Assembly: GCF_000455205.1 (NCBI RefSeq) | Contig: NZ_AUWQ01000033.1 | Span: 1 to 64,000 of the forward strand | Source of the DNA: Mycobacterium sp. UM_CSW | Lineage (GTDB): Bacteria; Actinomycetota; Actinomycetes; Mycobacteriales; Mycobacteriaceae | Direction: 5' to 3' | Length of the DNA stretch: 64,000 nt | Part shown: positions 31,481 through 41,393 of the stretch, in pieces | Numbering within the stretch: the first letter of the stretch is position 1 | Layout: each line of letters starts with the position of its first letter | Translations under genes and position numbers: made by a program | The notes under the pieces: generated by a model | Database searches by the model: none | What the model saw: the letters and a program-made list of their open reading frames with translations, nothing else | What the model was told of the DNA's origin: nothing

Positions 31481-32140
31481 GTGAACCTGGTGTCGCGAAT
31501 TGCCCTGGTGACTATCGCTCTCACGGCCGCCGGATTGTCGGCGCCCGTGGCGGCTGCCGATCCGCCACCCACGCAGCAGATCACCGTCATGGCCGTCGGC
31601 CCCGGCGGCGAACCGATGAACGGCTATACGGAGACGCCACCGCAGGGCAACGTCGTCACCGTCGAGTGCTCGGAACCCTCACGGTCGGCCGTGGCCGACA
31701 ACGTCTACTCCTGCTCGCCGAGCGCGGCCGGCGCCGGAACCTGCTGGCCGTCCACACCGGGGTCGCTGTTGTGCGTGGACGACCCATGGGCCAAGCGCAT
31801 GCATCGGGTGAGATATGCCGGATCGCTGCCGCCGGTGCAGTCGACCGCGACCCCGGAGCCGTTCGCGCTGACACTCGACGACGCCACGCATTGCCTGCTT
31901 CGCAACGGAGGCGCTTGGGGCGTGCGCGCCGACGGCTACGAGGGCGCCTACAGCTGCAACGGCCCGCACCTCGCGGTGCTATGGCTGCCCAGCCAGGGCG
32001 CGGGTAGCTGCATCGACCGCTCGTCGCCGGCCTGGACGGTCAAGGTCGGTCAGCTCGGCACACCCGACGCCGCCCTTCCACCGCCGCAGACCCGCGCGGT
32101 GACCGAGGCGTGGTTTGCCGGAGGTAGAGCCGGCCAGTAG
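31481..32140 (+). CDS. Secreted cysteine-rich protein, tandem copy 1
   Basis: 219 aa. Sec signal peptide (MNLVSRIALVTIALTAAGLS..VAAADPPP, cleavage probably after AAA). The mature protein has seven cysteines in blocks YSCSPSAAGAGTCWPS, LLCVDDPW, HCLLRNGGAW, YSCNGP and GSCIDRSS, all kept in the next gene. Mature N-terminus DPPPTQQITVMAVGP. No catalytic motif is seen; the beta-rich, disulphide-linked look suggests a surface or extracellular binding protein. GTG start after GGGAAGG. Confidence 0.75.
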   Translation: MNLVSRIALVTIALTAAGLSAPVAAADPPPTQQITVMAVGPGGEPMNGYTETPPQGNVVTVECSEPSRSAVADNVYSCSPSAAGAGTCWPSTPGSLLCVDDPWAKRMHRVRYAGSLPPVQSTATPEPFALTLDDATHCLLRNGGAWGVRADGYEGAYSCNGPHLAVLWLPSQGAGSCIDRSSPAWTVKVGQLGTPDAALPPPQTRAVTEAWFAGGRAGQ

Positions 32141-32221
32141 GCGGCGGCGCGGTTGCTGTCCGTCCAGGTCCCGTCGCTCTACCCTTCAAACAAGGGGGTG
32201 CCGGACGGAAGGTTGTGCACG

Positions 32222-32893
32222 GTGAACGTGGTATCCCGAACTGCCCTGGTTGCCGTGATGACCGCGGCAGGTTTGTCGCTGGCGGTACCGGCGGCCGCCG
32301 ATCCGCCACCGACGCAACAGATCACCGTCGTGGCCGTCGGACCCAGCGGCCAACCGATCAACGGTTACCGGGAGGCGCCGGGGCAGAGCGACGTCTTCAC
32401 GGTCACCGACTGCACAACATCGTCGCCGTCGGCGGTGGCCGGCGACGTCTACTACTGTTCGCCGACCGCTGCCGGTGCCGGCACCTGCTGGCCCTCCACG
32501 CCCGGAACGCTGTTGTGCGTCGACGATCCGTGGGACAAGCGCCTGCATCGGGTGAGCTATGACGGTCCGCTCCCGCCCGTGCAGCCGAACGCCACCCCGG
32601 ACCCGTTCGCGCTGACGCTCGACGACGGCACGCGTTGCCTGCTCCGCAACGGGGGCGCCTGGGGTGGGCGCGCCGACGGGTACGTGGGCGTCTATGGCTG
32701 TGGCATCGGCGGCCCCGACAACACCGCCGTGTTGTGGCAGCCCAGCCAGGGCGCCGGGGCCTGCATCGATCGCTCCTCGGCGGTGTGGAAGGTCAAGGTC
32801 GGCGAAGTCGGCGAACCGGACAGCGTCTTCCCAGCGCCGCAGACTCATGCGGTGACGGCCGTGTGGTTTGCCGGGGGCAAGGCCGGTCAGTAG
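32222..32893 (+). CDS. Secreted cysteine-rich protein, tandem copy 2
   Basis: 223 aa paralogue of the preceding gene with the same signal peptide type, the same seven cysteines and the same C-terminus (VWFAGGKAGQ against AWFAGGRAGQ). A short insertion (GIGGPDN) distinguishes it. About 40 bp of upstream sequence, including AAGGGGG..GCCGGACGG.AAGGTT, is also duplicated, so the promoter/RBS region was copied with the gene. Confidence 0.75.
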   Translation: MNVVSRTALVAVMTAAGLSLAVPAAADPPPTQQITVVAVGPSGQPINGYREAPGQSDVFTVTDCTTSSPSAVAGDVYYCSPTAAGAGTCWPSTPGTLLCVDDPWDKRLHRVSYDGPLPPVQPNATPDPFALTLDDGTRCLLRNGGAWGGRADGYVGVYGCGIGGPDNTAVLWQPSQGAGACIDRSSAVWKVKVGEVGEPDSVFPAPQTHAVTAVWFAGGKAGQ

Positions 32894-32910
32894 CGCGGCC
32901 GGGCGGCTGC

Positions 32911-32916
32911 TATAAC
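32911..32916 (+). promoter_or_regulatory. -10 box for leaderless methyltransferase gene
   Basis: TATAAC with a 6-nt spacer to the ATG at 32923. Confidence 0.4.
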
Positions 32917-32922
32917 GCACGT

Positions 32923-33768
32923 ATGTCAGGCCCCACGCACTCGATCACCCATGTGTCGGACACGGCCCGCTGGACTGCGCTCCACCGTGCCACCGAATCG
33001 GCCCGCCCCGACGCGCTTTTCAGCGACCCGCTCGCCGAGCGCCTCGCTGGTGAACACGGCCGCGCGATCGTCGCCAACGTCCCGCGGTCGACACGCAACG
33101 GATGGTGGCTCGTCGCGCGCACCAAGATCATCGACGACGCCATCGCCGAGGCGATCGCCGCCGGCTGCGACCGGGTGCTGAACCTGGCCGCCGGCCTGGA
33201 CACCCGGCCCTACCGACTGGACCTGCCGCCGGAGTTCACCTGGGTGGAGGCGGACCTGCCAAAGCTGCTCGAGGAAAAGACGCAGGTTCTCGCGGATCAG
33301 ACGCCGCGGTGCCGGCTGACCCGGGTCGCCGTCGACCTGGCCGACCCGCAGGCCCGCGACGCCTTCCTCGACGAGGCCCTCGACGGCGCGACCAAAGCGC
33401 TGGTGTTGACCGAGGGCCTGTTGATGTACCTGGAAGACAGCGACGTCGACGCGCTTTCCGCGGCGTTCAAACGGCCCGAGATCGCCTGGTGGATGCTCGA
33501 CTTCGCCTTTCCGGGCCTGCGCAAGATGATGAACAGAAAGATGGCCGGGATGCTGGAAAACGCGCCGTTCAAGTTCGCCCCCGAGAATGGCTTGGCCTAC
33601 TTCGAGAACCTCGGCTGGCGCACCGTCGAAGCGGAATCAAACCTCGAGGCCGCCCACCGGTTTCATCGGTTGCCGCTATTCATGCGTCCGGCCACGTGGC
33701 TGCGCCCGACGGATCCGCGTCATCCGGGCCGCAGGCCCTGGGGAGCAGTCGCCCTGCTTACCCACTGA
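32923..33768 (+). CDS. PPM/LCMT-like SAM-dependent methyltransferase
   Basis: 281 aa. Belongs to the large mycobacterial family of leucine carboxyl methyltransferase-like proteins: opening HSITHVSDTARWTALHRATES, FSDPLAERLAGEHG, motif I VLNLAAGLDTRPYRL, WVEADLPKLLEEK and LTEGLLMYL. Substrate of these paralogues is mostly unknown; some act in lipid or polyketide methylation. Ends 1 bp before the convergent glucanase gene. Confidence 0.9.
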   Translation: MSGPTHSITHVSDTARWTALHRATESARPDALFSDPLAERLAGEHGRAIVANVPRSTRNGWWLVARTKIIDDAIAEAIAAGCDRVLNLAAGLDTRPYRLDLPPEFTWVEADLPKLLEEKTQVLADQTPRCRLTRVAVDLADPQARDAFLDEALDGATKALVLTEGLLMYLEDSDVDALSAAFKRPEIAWWMLDFAFPGLRKMMNRKMAGMLENAPFKFAPENGLAYFENLGWRTVEAESNLEAAHRFHRLPLFMRPATWLRPTDPRHPGRRPWGAVALLTH

Positions 33769-33769
33769 G

Positions 33770-34588
33770 CTACCAGACGCGGATCCAGTCGACGAGCATG
33801 TCCGCCGGGTAGGTTCCCGGTCCCGGGTCGCCGCCGCCCGAACCGGCGACCGCAAGGTTGAACACCGGGTAGACGGCGTAGCCGGGGTTGTTGAACGGCC
33901 AATCCGGAAGCGAGCTGGCGGGCACATCGAAATAGGGCTGGGCGCCGTCGGTGTAGTCCTTCCAGAAGCGGATGCCGGTCGCGTCCCACTGAGTGCGCCA
34001 GGTGTGCCAGGCGCTGTCCATCGCGATGTTGTGGGTCTTCCATTCACCGCCGTTCGCCTTCGCGTGCACGGTGGTGGCCGAGGGCCAGTTGCCGTTGCCG
34101 TACCACTCCATGACGTCGATCTCGCCCTGATCGTCGTTACCCAGCCAGTAGGCGGGCCAGGCGCCGGCGGTCAGGCAATTGAGCTTGATCCGGGCCTCCC
34201 ACGTGTGCCCGACGCCGCCCCGCCACAGGCTTTGGACCTTGCCGCTGAAGTAGGTGGGGCCGTCCTTGGCCGCGCGCAGCACCAGGTTGGAGTTGCCGTC
34301 GAGAAACACGTTCTTGCGATCATCGCGGTACTGCCCGATGTGCTCGGGCAACTCCCAGTACGTCGGGTCCTTGATCGTTTCGCGGGCCTTGGCCACCGCC
34401 CACTTGGACGGGTCGGGGGCCGAGCCGGCCGGCCCGTCGAATTCGTCCTGGAAGATGTAGCTCTGGCCGCTCGGTGTGTCTGGTCGACCCGGAAAGGCGC
34501 AAGCCTCGGGGAGCGGCAGCGCGGCTGCCAGCACGCCGATCCCGGTCGTCAGCATCATCCGGCGGCGGTCTATCTGCGGCATAAGCAA
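33770..34588 (-). CDS. Secreted GH16 endo-beta-1,3-glucanase-like protein
   Basis: 272 aa. Tat-like leader with RRRMMLTTG and a hydrophobic stretch, then a GH16 jelly roll: catalytic E-x-D-x-x-E in GEIDVMEWYG, flanked by WPAYWLGNDD and HTWRTQWDATGIRFWKDY. Close in design to Rv0315, a secreted glucanase homologue and antigen of M. tuberculosis. Starts at ATG (a second ATG lies two codons on). Possible roles are glucan turnover or host carbohydrate binding. Confidence 0.88.
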   Translation of the reverse strand: MLMPQIDRRRMMLTTGIGVLAAALPLPEACAFPGRPDTPSGQSYIFQDEFDGPAGSAPDPSKWAVAKARETIKDPTYWELPEHIGQYRDDRKNVFLDGNSNLVLRAAKDGPTYFSGKVQSLWRGGVGHTWEARIKLNCLTAGAWPAYWLGNDDQGEIDVMEWYGNGNWPSATTVHAKANGGEWKTHNIAMDSAWHTWRTQWDATGIRFWKDYTDGAQPYFDVPASSLPDWPFNNPGYAVYPVFNLAVAGSGGGDPGPGTYPADMLVDWIRVW

Positions 34589-34836
34589 GGCACCCTAGCA
34601 GCCGGTGCCGCCCTAGGTCGAAACGAGAAATCTGTCGGTACCCATCGCTACGGTGTGGATCGCCGCTGGCCGCAAAACGGACGACGGCGGGGCAGTGGGT
34701 TTGGATGACGCCGAAATTCATGGCTAATTCTCAACTTGGCGCGTGGTTTGGTCACAGGATCCGCAGGGCATCCTGGAATTACGAACCGATAAACACTGTT
34801 CATTCTTTTGCGGATTGCTCGGGAGGAGTTGGAATC

Positions 34837-35034
34837 ATGGCGGACGCGGACGGCGCGACGGTCATTTTCCTTCAATCCCATCCCGCATGGGCCGCGGCCC
34901 GGCGGCGGGACCGGGAGCGCCGCGACGCCATGCGTCGCCATCCCTCTTTCCTTGCCCGACGGCATGCCGCCGTGGCGAGCGGCCAGGTCACCCGCAACTT
35001 CAAGGTGTACTCGAGCACCGACACCCCGGCCTGA
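34837..35034 (+). CDS. Small basic protein of unknown function
   Basis: 65 aa. The ATG follows a very strong RBS (GGGAGGAG, 8 nt). Sequence is Arg/Ala-rich in the middle (AWAAARRRDRERRDAMRRHP) with a hydrophobic start (ATVIFLQSHP), and ends NFKVYSSTDTPA. No known domain. It follows a 248-bp gap that is A/T-richer than its surroundings (about half G+C around 34741-34800) and contains a CAGGAT/ATCCTG hairpin at 34755-34775. The RBS supports a real gene. Confidence 0.5.
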   Translation: MADADGATVIFLQSHPAWAAARRRDRERRDAMRRHPSFLARRHAAVASGQVTRNFKVYSSTDTPA

Positions 35035-35154
35035 AATCCGCCGCCTTTAACCGCGAAATGCGGACCAATTGCACTTCGGAGGGTTCGGCCATTAATCCGA
35101 ATTCCCTTGTAATGCAATCCAATAGCATCGGATGCGCGACGGCCCAAGCCGCGG

Positions 35155-35160
35155 CATAAT
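35155..35160 (+). promoter_or_regulatory. -10 box for leaderless small gene
   Basis: CATAAT followed by 6 nt and the GTG at 35167. The 132-bp gap before it is A/T-rich and otherwise shows nothing I recognise. Confidence 0.45.
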
Positions 35161-35166
35161 CCTCGC

Positions 35167-35367
35167 GTGGCCCAGACACGCAGGACGAAGGCGCTCGCGA
35201 ACCCCGCCCAACCGCACGGCGCGCTCCTGCACGAATTGGAGCGCTACATCGAGGCCCACAATCCCGGCGTGACGGACGTCAACGTCGTCAGCGCGACGGA
35301 CACCGGCCAGGCGGACAAGAGCCACAAGCCGGTACGCCACTGGTATCAGGTCACGTACGAAGCCTGA
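35167..35367 (+). CDS. Small conserved-looking protein of unknown function
   Basis: 66 aa from a GTG placed 6 nt after CATAAT. Starts MAQTRRTKALANPAQPHGAL; has one predicted helix (LLHELERYIEAHNPG) and ends with a strand VRHWYQVTYEA. No motif recognised. Convergent with cut2, whose stop lies 10 bp away. Confidence 0.5.
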   Translation: MAQTRRTKALANPAQPHGALLHELERYIEAHNPGVTDVNVVSATDTGQADKSHKPVRHWYQVTYEA

Positions 35368-35376
35368 ATCCCCAGC

Positions 35377-36057
35377 TCAGAGCTTGCCCGCGACGAAATC
35401 GGCGGCCTGGTTCGCCATGCCGGCGTCGATGTACGCGCCGGCCAGGTGTTGCGGCCAGTTCTCTTTCCAGGTGTTCGGGTCCGCCGGGTTGCAGACGGGG
35501 TCGGCACCATGGCACAACTCGATGGTCCTGTCGTTGTAGAGCGGGTTGAAGTTCGTGATCGGACCCACCCATTGGCTTCCGTTGCCGAACAGCGCGACCG
35601 CGGCCACGTGCTGGTCGATGCCCGGCGGCAGTGGGCTGTCGAAACCGAACGCGGCGATGGGCGCGGCGAGCACGACGTCGGTGACGGCCGCACCAAGCGA
35701 ATAGCCCCCCAGCACCAGCCGGGTGTCCGGGCAGTTGTTGACCATGTCCTGGATGTGATGGCTCATGTCGTTGGCACCGACGTCGACGTCCGTGTCGGCG
35801 CCGTACTTCACCGCGTACACGCCGATGTTCTTCGAAACCTTGGATCGCAGCGCACTGATGAACGCGCTGCCGAGCGCGCCGGTGCCGGGCGACTCGAACC
35901 GTCCGCGGGCGAAGACGACCTGCACGGCGGGACAGCTCGCGGCGGCGGCCCGGGGCGTCCCCGCCGGCACCACCGCGGGCGCCACAGTCAACGCCGCCGC
36001 GGCGACAACGGCGGCCATACCGATATCAAGCAACCTGCGGATAGGCAAAGCGCGCAC
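35377..36057 (-). CDS. cut2: Cutinase-like esterase Cut2 homologue
   Basis: 226 aa secreted serine esterase. Signal peptide (RRLLDIGMAAVVAAAALTVAP), then the cutinase fold: VVFARGRFESPGTGALG, catalytic Ser120 in LGGYSLGAA, Asp186 in CHGADPVC and His204 in NWPQHLAGAY. Four cysteines form the two usual disulphides. Wording follows Rv2301 closely. GTG start. Members hydrolyse lipid esters at the cell surface. Confidence 0.9.
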   Translation of the reverse strand: MRALPIRRLLDIGMAAVVAAAALTVAPAVVPAGTPRAAAASCPAVQVVFARGRFESPGTGALGSAFISALRSKVSKNIGVYAVKYGADTDVDVGANDMSHHIQDMVNNCPDTRLVLGGYSLGAAVTDVVLAAPIAAFGFDSPLPPGIDQHVAAVALFGNGSQWVGPITNFNPLYNDRTIELCHGADPVCNPADPNTWKENWPQHLAGAYIDAGMANQAADFVAGKL

Positions 36058-36109
36058 AGCACGATGGTAGAGCGAGCGCGCCGCTTGGGCAGGGTGAATT
36101 CCGGTCGGA

Positions 36110-37839
<1,730 letters not shown>

Positions 37840-37853
<14 letters not shown>

Positions 37854-38610
37854 CTGAATATCCCTGGGCAGCTTCGCTTTCCGCGGCGGGCGGCGCTGCG
37901 TAGTACTTCGCGAAATACAGGACCACGCTCTTTCCGACCAGCGGGTTGAGCAGCGACTCGGCCAGCTGCGTCACCTTGGGCCGTCGCATCAGGTCCCACA
38001 CCAGAAGCTTGTGATAGGTGGCCACGGCAGGGTGATCCGAATTCGACACTCCCACCGCGCATTTGAGCCACCAGAACGGCGAGTGCAGAGCGTGCGCGTG
38101 ATGGGCGTGGATCAATTCGATTCCGCCGCCCGCGATCTTGCCGCGCAACTCATCGGCCCGGTAGATGCGAACGTGCCCGCCCTCGTTGGCGTGGTATTCG
38201 TCGGAAAGCAGCCAGCAAATGCGCTCGGGCAGCCAGCGCGGGACGCTGACCGCCAGCGTCCCACCGACTTTGAGGACCCTTATCAATTCGGCGATGGCGG
38301 CGTCGTCCTGCGGGACGTGCTCGAGGATCTCCGAGGCGATGACGCAGTCGAACGTCTCGTCGGCGTACGGCAGGCTGAGCGCGTCACCGAGAACGACCTT
38401 CGCCGAGGCCCCCTCAGGCGCCTCGCCGGTCTCGGCCATCGCCTTCAAAATCGTGTCGACGGACCGCAGTTCGTCCGGATCCCGGTCGAAGGCGACGACG
38501 TCCGCGCCGCGCCGGTAGGCCTCGAAGGCGTGCCGGCCGCCGCCGCATCCCACGTCGATCACCTTGGCGGACGGACCGATACCGAGCCGGTCGAAATCTA
38601 TCGTCAGCAT
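37840..38610 (-). CDS. SAM-dependent methyltransferase (Rv0224c-like)
   Basis: 256 aa. Motif I KVIDVGCGGGRHAFEAYRRG, acidic VVAFDRD, motif II FDCVIASEILEHVPQ, and LKVGGTLAVSVPRWLPERICWLLS. Closely patterned on Rv0224c, which in M. tuberculosis lies beside the glycosyltransferase gene Rv0225, as here. Overlaps the glycosyltransferase gene by 7 nt and the helical-barrel gene by 14 nt. Probably methylates the product of the glycosyltransferase or its lipid carrier (inference). Confidence 0.85.
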
Positions 38611-39833
38611 CGCGCGATCGCCCGCTCGTAAACCTGCACGGTTTGGGCGGCCACCGCTTCCCAGCTGAACACGTTGATCGCGCGCTCCCTGCCCGCCTTG
38701 CCCATGGTGCGGCGTTTTTCCGGCGAGTCGAGCAGCTCGCCGAGCGCGCCGGTCAGGGCGTCGACGTCGGCCGGGGGCACCAGCTCGGCGCAGGCGCCGT
38801 CGGTCCCCAGGACTTCGGGCAGCGCGCCCACCCGGCTGGCCACGATCGGCGTCCCGCTCGCCATGGCTTCCACCGCGGGCAGCGAAAACCCTTCGTACAG
38901 AGAGGGAATGCAGGCGACCTCGGCCGACGCGAACAGGGCGGCGAGCGCTTCGTCGGACAGCCCGCTGGTGATGTGGACGATGTCCGAGATCCCCAGCTCC
39001 GCGATGAGTTTGTGGGTGGGACCATTGGGTTCGACCTTGGCGACGAGCCGCAATTCGACGTCTCGGCGCGTGCGCAGCCTGGCGACCGCGTGCAACAGGG
39101 TCCGCACGCCCTTCAGGGGGGTGTCGGCGCTGGCGATCGCGATGATGCGGCCGGGTTGGCGGGGGCCGGCCGCCGGCCGGAACAGCTCCGTGTTCACACC
39201 CAGCGGCACGACGTGCAGTTGATCGCGGGAGACGCCGAAGTCCGCGACGATGTCCGCGGCCGACGACGACGAGACCGTCAACAGGTCGGGGATCCGGCGG
39301 GCCACCTGCTCCTGCATTTTGGAGAACCCGTACCAGCGGTGCACCAGCGGCTTGCGCCACCAGCGCGCGGCGGCGACGTCGAGCACGCGGTCGCGGGTGA
39401 TGGGGTGATGCACGGTGGCCACCACCGGCAGCCCCGCGTCGGCGATCGCCAGCAGCCCGGTGCCCAGGCTCTGGTTGTCGTGCACCAGGTCGAAGTCGTT
39501 CGCGCGCTCGGCCAACAGCCGCGCCACGCGCATGGTGAACGTGCGCGGTTCGGGAAAGCCCGCCGTCCACACGGTCAGCAGCTCCAGCAGGTCGATCGAG
39601 TCGCGGATCTCGCTGGGGCGCGGCACCCGGAAGGGGTCGGGCTCACGGTAAAGATCCAGGCTGGGCACCCTGGTCAACCGCACCCGCGGATCGAGCAGCT
39701 CGGGATATGGCTGGCCGGAGAACACCTCGACGTCGTGGCCGAGCTCGACCAGGCCGCGGCTGAGATGGCGCACGTAGACGCCCTGTCCGCCGCAATGGTC
39801 CTTACTGCGATAGGACAGCAGGGCAATTCGCAT
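38604..39833 (-). CDS. GT4-family glycosyltransferase (Rv0225-like)
   Basis: 409 aa GT-B fold enzyme. N-terminal IALLSYRSKDHCGGQGVYVRHLSRGLVELGHDVEVFSG; C-terminal nucleotide-sugar domain with VPLGVNTELF, ADTPLKGV and the E-x7-E motif EGFSLPAVEAMASGTPIVAS. Retaining transferase, likely GDP- or UDP-sugar dependent. ATG at 39833 chosen over a TTG two codons upstream. First gene of a three-gene operon with overlapping ends; a palindrome/-10 region lies 90-110 bp upstream. Confidence 0.88.
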   Translation of the reverse strand: MRIALLSYRSKDHCGGQGVYVRHLSRGLVELGHDVEVFSGQPYPELLDPRVRLTRVPSLDLYREPDPFRVPRPSEIRDSIDLLELLTVWTAGFPEPRTFTMRVARLLAERANDFDLVHDNQSLGTGLLAIADAGLPVVATVHHPITRDRVLDVAAARWWRKPLVHRWYGFSKMQEQVARRIPDLLTVSSSSAADIVADFGVSRDQLHVVPLGVNTELFRPAAGPRQPGRIIAIASADTPLKGVRTLLHAVARLRTRRDVELRLVAKVEPNGPTHKLIAELGISDIVHITSGLSDEALAALFASAEVACIPSLYEGFSLPAVEAMASGTPIVASRVGALPEVLGTDGACAELVPPADVDALTGALGELLDSPEKRRTMGKAGRERAINVFSWEAVAAQTVQVYERAIARC

Positions 39834-39922
39834 ACTCAACTCTTATCCGCCGAAGAAAGATGGCGGGCGGGCGGCCCCCAATCCGTCGCGATCAACGGAC
39901 TCCCGAGCTCCGTGACAGCAAA

Positions 39923-39946
39923 CTGGACATGTGTCCAGACTATAGT
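39923..39946. promoter_or_regulatory. Dyad operator overlapping a -10 box
   Basis: CTGGACA-TG-TGTCCAG (39923-39938) is a perfect 16-bp dyad. It abuts ACTATAGT (39939-39946 region), which reads as a TATAGT -10 box on both strands. On the minus strand this places the dyad at the start of transcription of the glycosyltransferase operon, a position fit for a repressor. The regulator is not encoded next to it. Confidence 0.55.
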
Positions 39947-40030
39947 TCGCCGACCTAATTGATGCAATCGAGGGCGGAACACCGTGTTGAGTCTGCCCTC
40001 AAGGCTTCGGCGCTTGCGAAGCGGCCGCCA

Positions 40031-40459
40031 CTAGCTGCAGGGGTATTGCCCGTTGAGCACGCAGTTCGCCGGCGGCGAGTAGGTGCCGCTCAGCACGCCC
40101 CTCATGCCGCCCGTGGCTGAACCAAGGGGCGGGATGACGCGATTCCAGTTCGCGGGGCTCAGCACGAAGTGCGTGCCGTATTGGGTGAAGGTGCTGTTCC
40201 AGGTGTGGGATATGCCTTCTCCCGCCGGCAAATCGAATTCGATCTTCCAATCGCTCATCGGCGCCATGCTCGCGTTGGTCACGGTGAAGTTGGCGATGAA
40301 GCCGGTCTGCCACGTGTGTTCCACCGACAACGTCGCCGCGGCGGCGGCCGCATGAGCGGCGGGGGAGCCGGCGAGTCCCAGGACGGCAACCAGCATTGCC
40401 GGCATGGTCACGTGAAGCGCTGTGCGCCAGCGTTTCACGCAATTGTTCGGGCGGGCCAT
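40031..40459 (-). CDS. Secreted CBM2 (cellulose-binding-like) protein, Rv1987-like
   Basis: 142 aa, the same length as Rv1987 of the M. tuberculosis RD2 region. Signal peptide (VKRWRTALHVTMPAMLVAVLGLAG..AHAAA) then a single CBM2 domain: WQTGFIANFTVTNAS, MSDWKIEFDLPAGEGISHTWNST, HFVLSPANWNRVIPP. Conserved Trp residues suit carbohydrate stacking. No catalytic domain, although such proteins are sometimes called chitinase-like. Ends with two cysteines in NCVLNGQYPCS. Confidence 0.9.
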   Translation of the reverse strand: MARPNNCVKRWRTALHVTMPAMLVAVLGLAGSPAAHAAAAAATLSVEHTWQTGFIANFTVTNASMAPMSDWKIEFDLPAGEGISHTWNSTFTQYGTHFVLSPANWNRVIPPLGSATGGMRGVLSGTYSPPANCVLNGQYPCS

Positions 40460-40589
40460 AGTGGCCAACAGTAGGGACAAGCAGGCGGTATCGGCCCGCG
40501 CATCGCGGGTAAGCTGCACGACCTTTGCCCAATCGAAACCGTCATGAAATCGGCGGAGAGTGCCGGTCCGCGGGATGAGCCCGTTTTGT

Positions 40590-40595
40590 TACCAT
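40590..40595 (+). promoter_or_regulatory. -10 box for leaderless DUF1906 gene
   Basis: TACCAT with a 6-nt spacer to the GTG at 40602. Favours this start over the ATG at 40575. Confidence 0.5.
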
Positions 40596-40601
40596 CGCGC
40601 C

Positions 40602-41375
40602 GTGCACGACGGATGGCGATCGATCTCGCGACGCGACGCCTTTAAGTATGCGTTCGCGCCGGCCCTGCTGGGCCTGGCCGCGCCGCTCGCGCAGCAGCGG
40701 GCCTCGGCGGCCGACCTGCAACTGATCGATTTCGCCGAGAAGAGGATCGCGCCGGGCGAGATCAAGGCGGCGGGCTACGCCGGGGTGGTCAACTACGTCT
40801 CAGCGTCGCGACCGGGCGCGAATTTCGAGGCGAAGCCCATCACGCGGGAGTACGCGGACGCGCTGCGCGCGGCGGGCCTGCAGATCGTCAGCAACTTCCA
40901 GTACGGCAAACCCGGCTGGCCCGACCCGTCGGACTACACCCGCGGGTACGACGGCGGGGTGGCCGACGCGCACACCGCCCTGCAACTGCACAACGCGGCA
41001 GGCGGGACGGCGTCGGCCCCGATCTTTTTCAGCGTCGACGACAACATCGACGAGAACACCTGGAATGGCCCTGCGGTGCAATGGTTTCGGGGCATCAACT
41101 CGGTGTTGGGTGTGGGCCGCACGGGCATCTACGGGCATGCCCGGGCGTGCGGCTGGGCGATCCGCGACGGCGTCATCGGCAACTCGACCACGCCGGGCCA
41201 CCGCTGGGCCTGGCAGACCAGGTCATGGTCGAACGGGGAGCGCGAACCTGCGGCGGTGCTGTATCAGACCGTGGTCAACAGCCCGTCCAACCCGAGCCCG
41301 CTGCTGGGCGGGATCAACGTGGACATCGACGATGTCCTCGCCGCCGACTATGGCCAGTGGGACCTTCCGCGCTGA
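40602..41375 (+). CDS. Tat-exported DUF1906 (glycoside hydrolase-like) protein
   Basis: 257 aa. Tat signal with SRRDAFKYAF and AAPLAQQRASAAD. The mature part is a TIM-barrel DUF1906 domain: LIDFAEKRIAPGEIKAAGYAGVVNYVS, GLQIVSNFQYGKPGWP, PIFFSVDDNIDENT and GINVDIDDVLAADYGQW. This glycosyl hydrolase 25-like family is widespread in actinobacteria and may act on peptidoglycan, but the activity is unproven. Asp residues in FFSVDDN lie at the end of a barrel strand. Confidence 0.8.
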   Translation: MHDGWRSISRRDAFKYAFAPALLGLAAPLAQQRASAADLQLIDFAEKRIAPGEIKAAGYAGVVNYVSASRPGANFEAKPITREYADALRAAGLQIVSNFQYGKPGWPDPSDYTRGYDGGVADAHTALQLHNAAGGTASAPIFFSVDDNIDENTWNGPAVQWFRGINSVLGVGRTGIYGHARACGWAIRDGVIGNSTTPGHRWAWQTRSWSNGEREPAAVLYQTVVNSPSNPSPLLGGINVDIDDVLAADYGQWDLPR

Positions 41376-41393
41376 TCTGGCGCTACATCCCCG

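Noticed and set aside
33750-33800. tRNA-like stretch on the minus strand (TAGCTCAGTGGGTAAGCAGG)
   Set aside because: It spans the two abutting stop codons of the methyltransferase and GH16 genes, lacks a matching acceptor stem and T-loop, and is explained by coding sequence.
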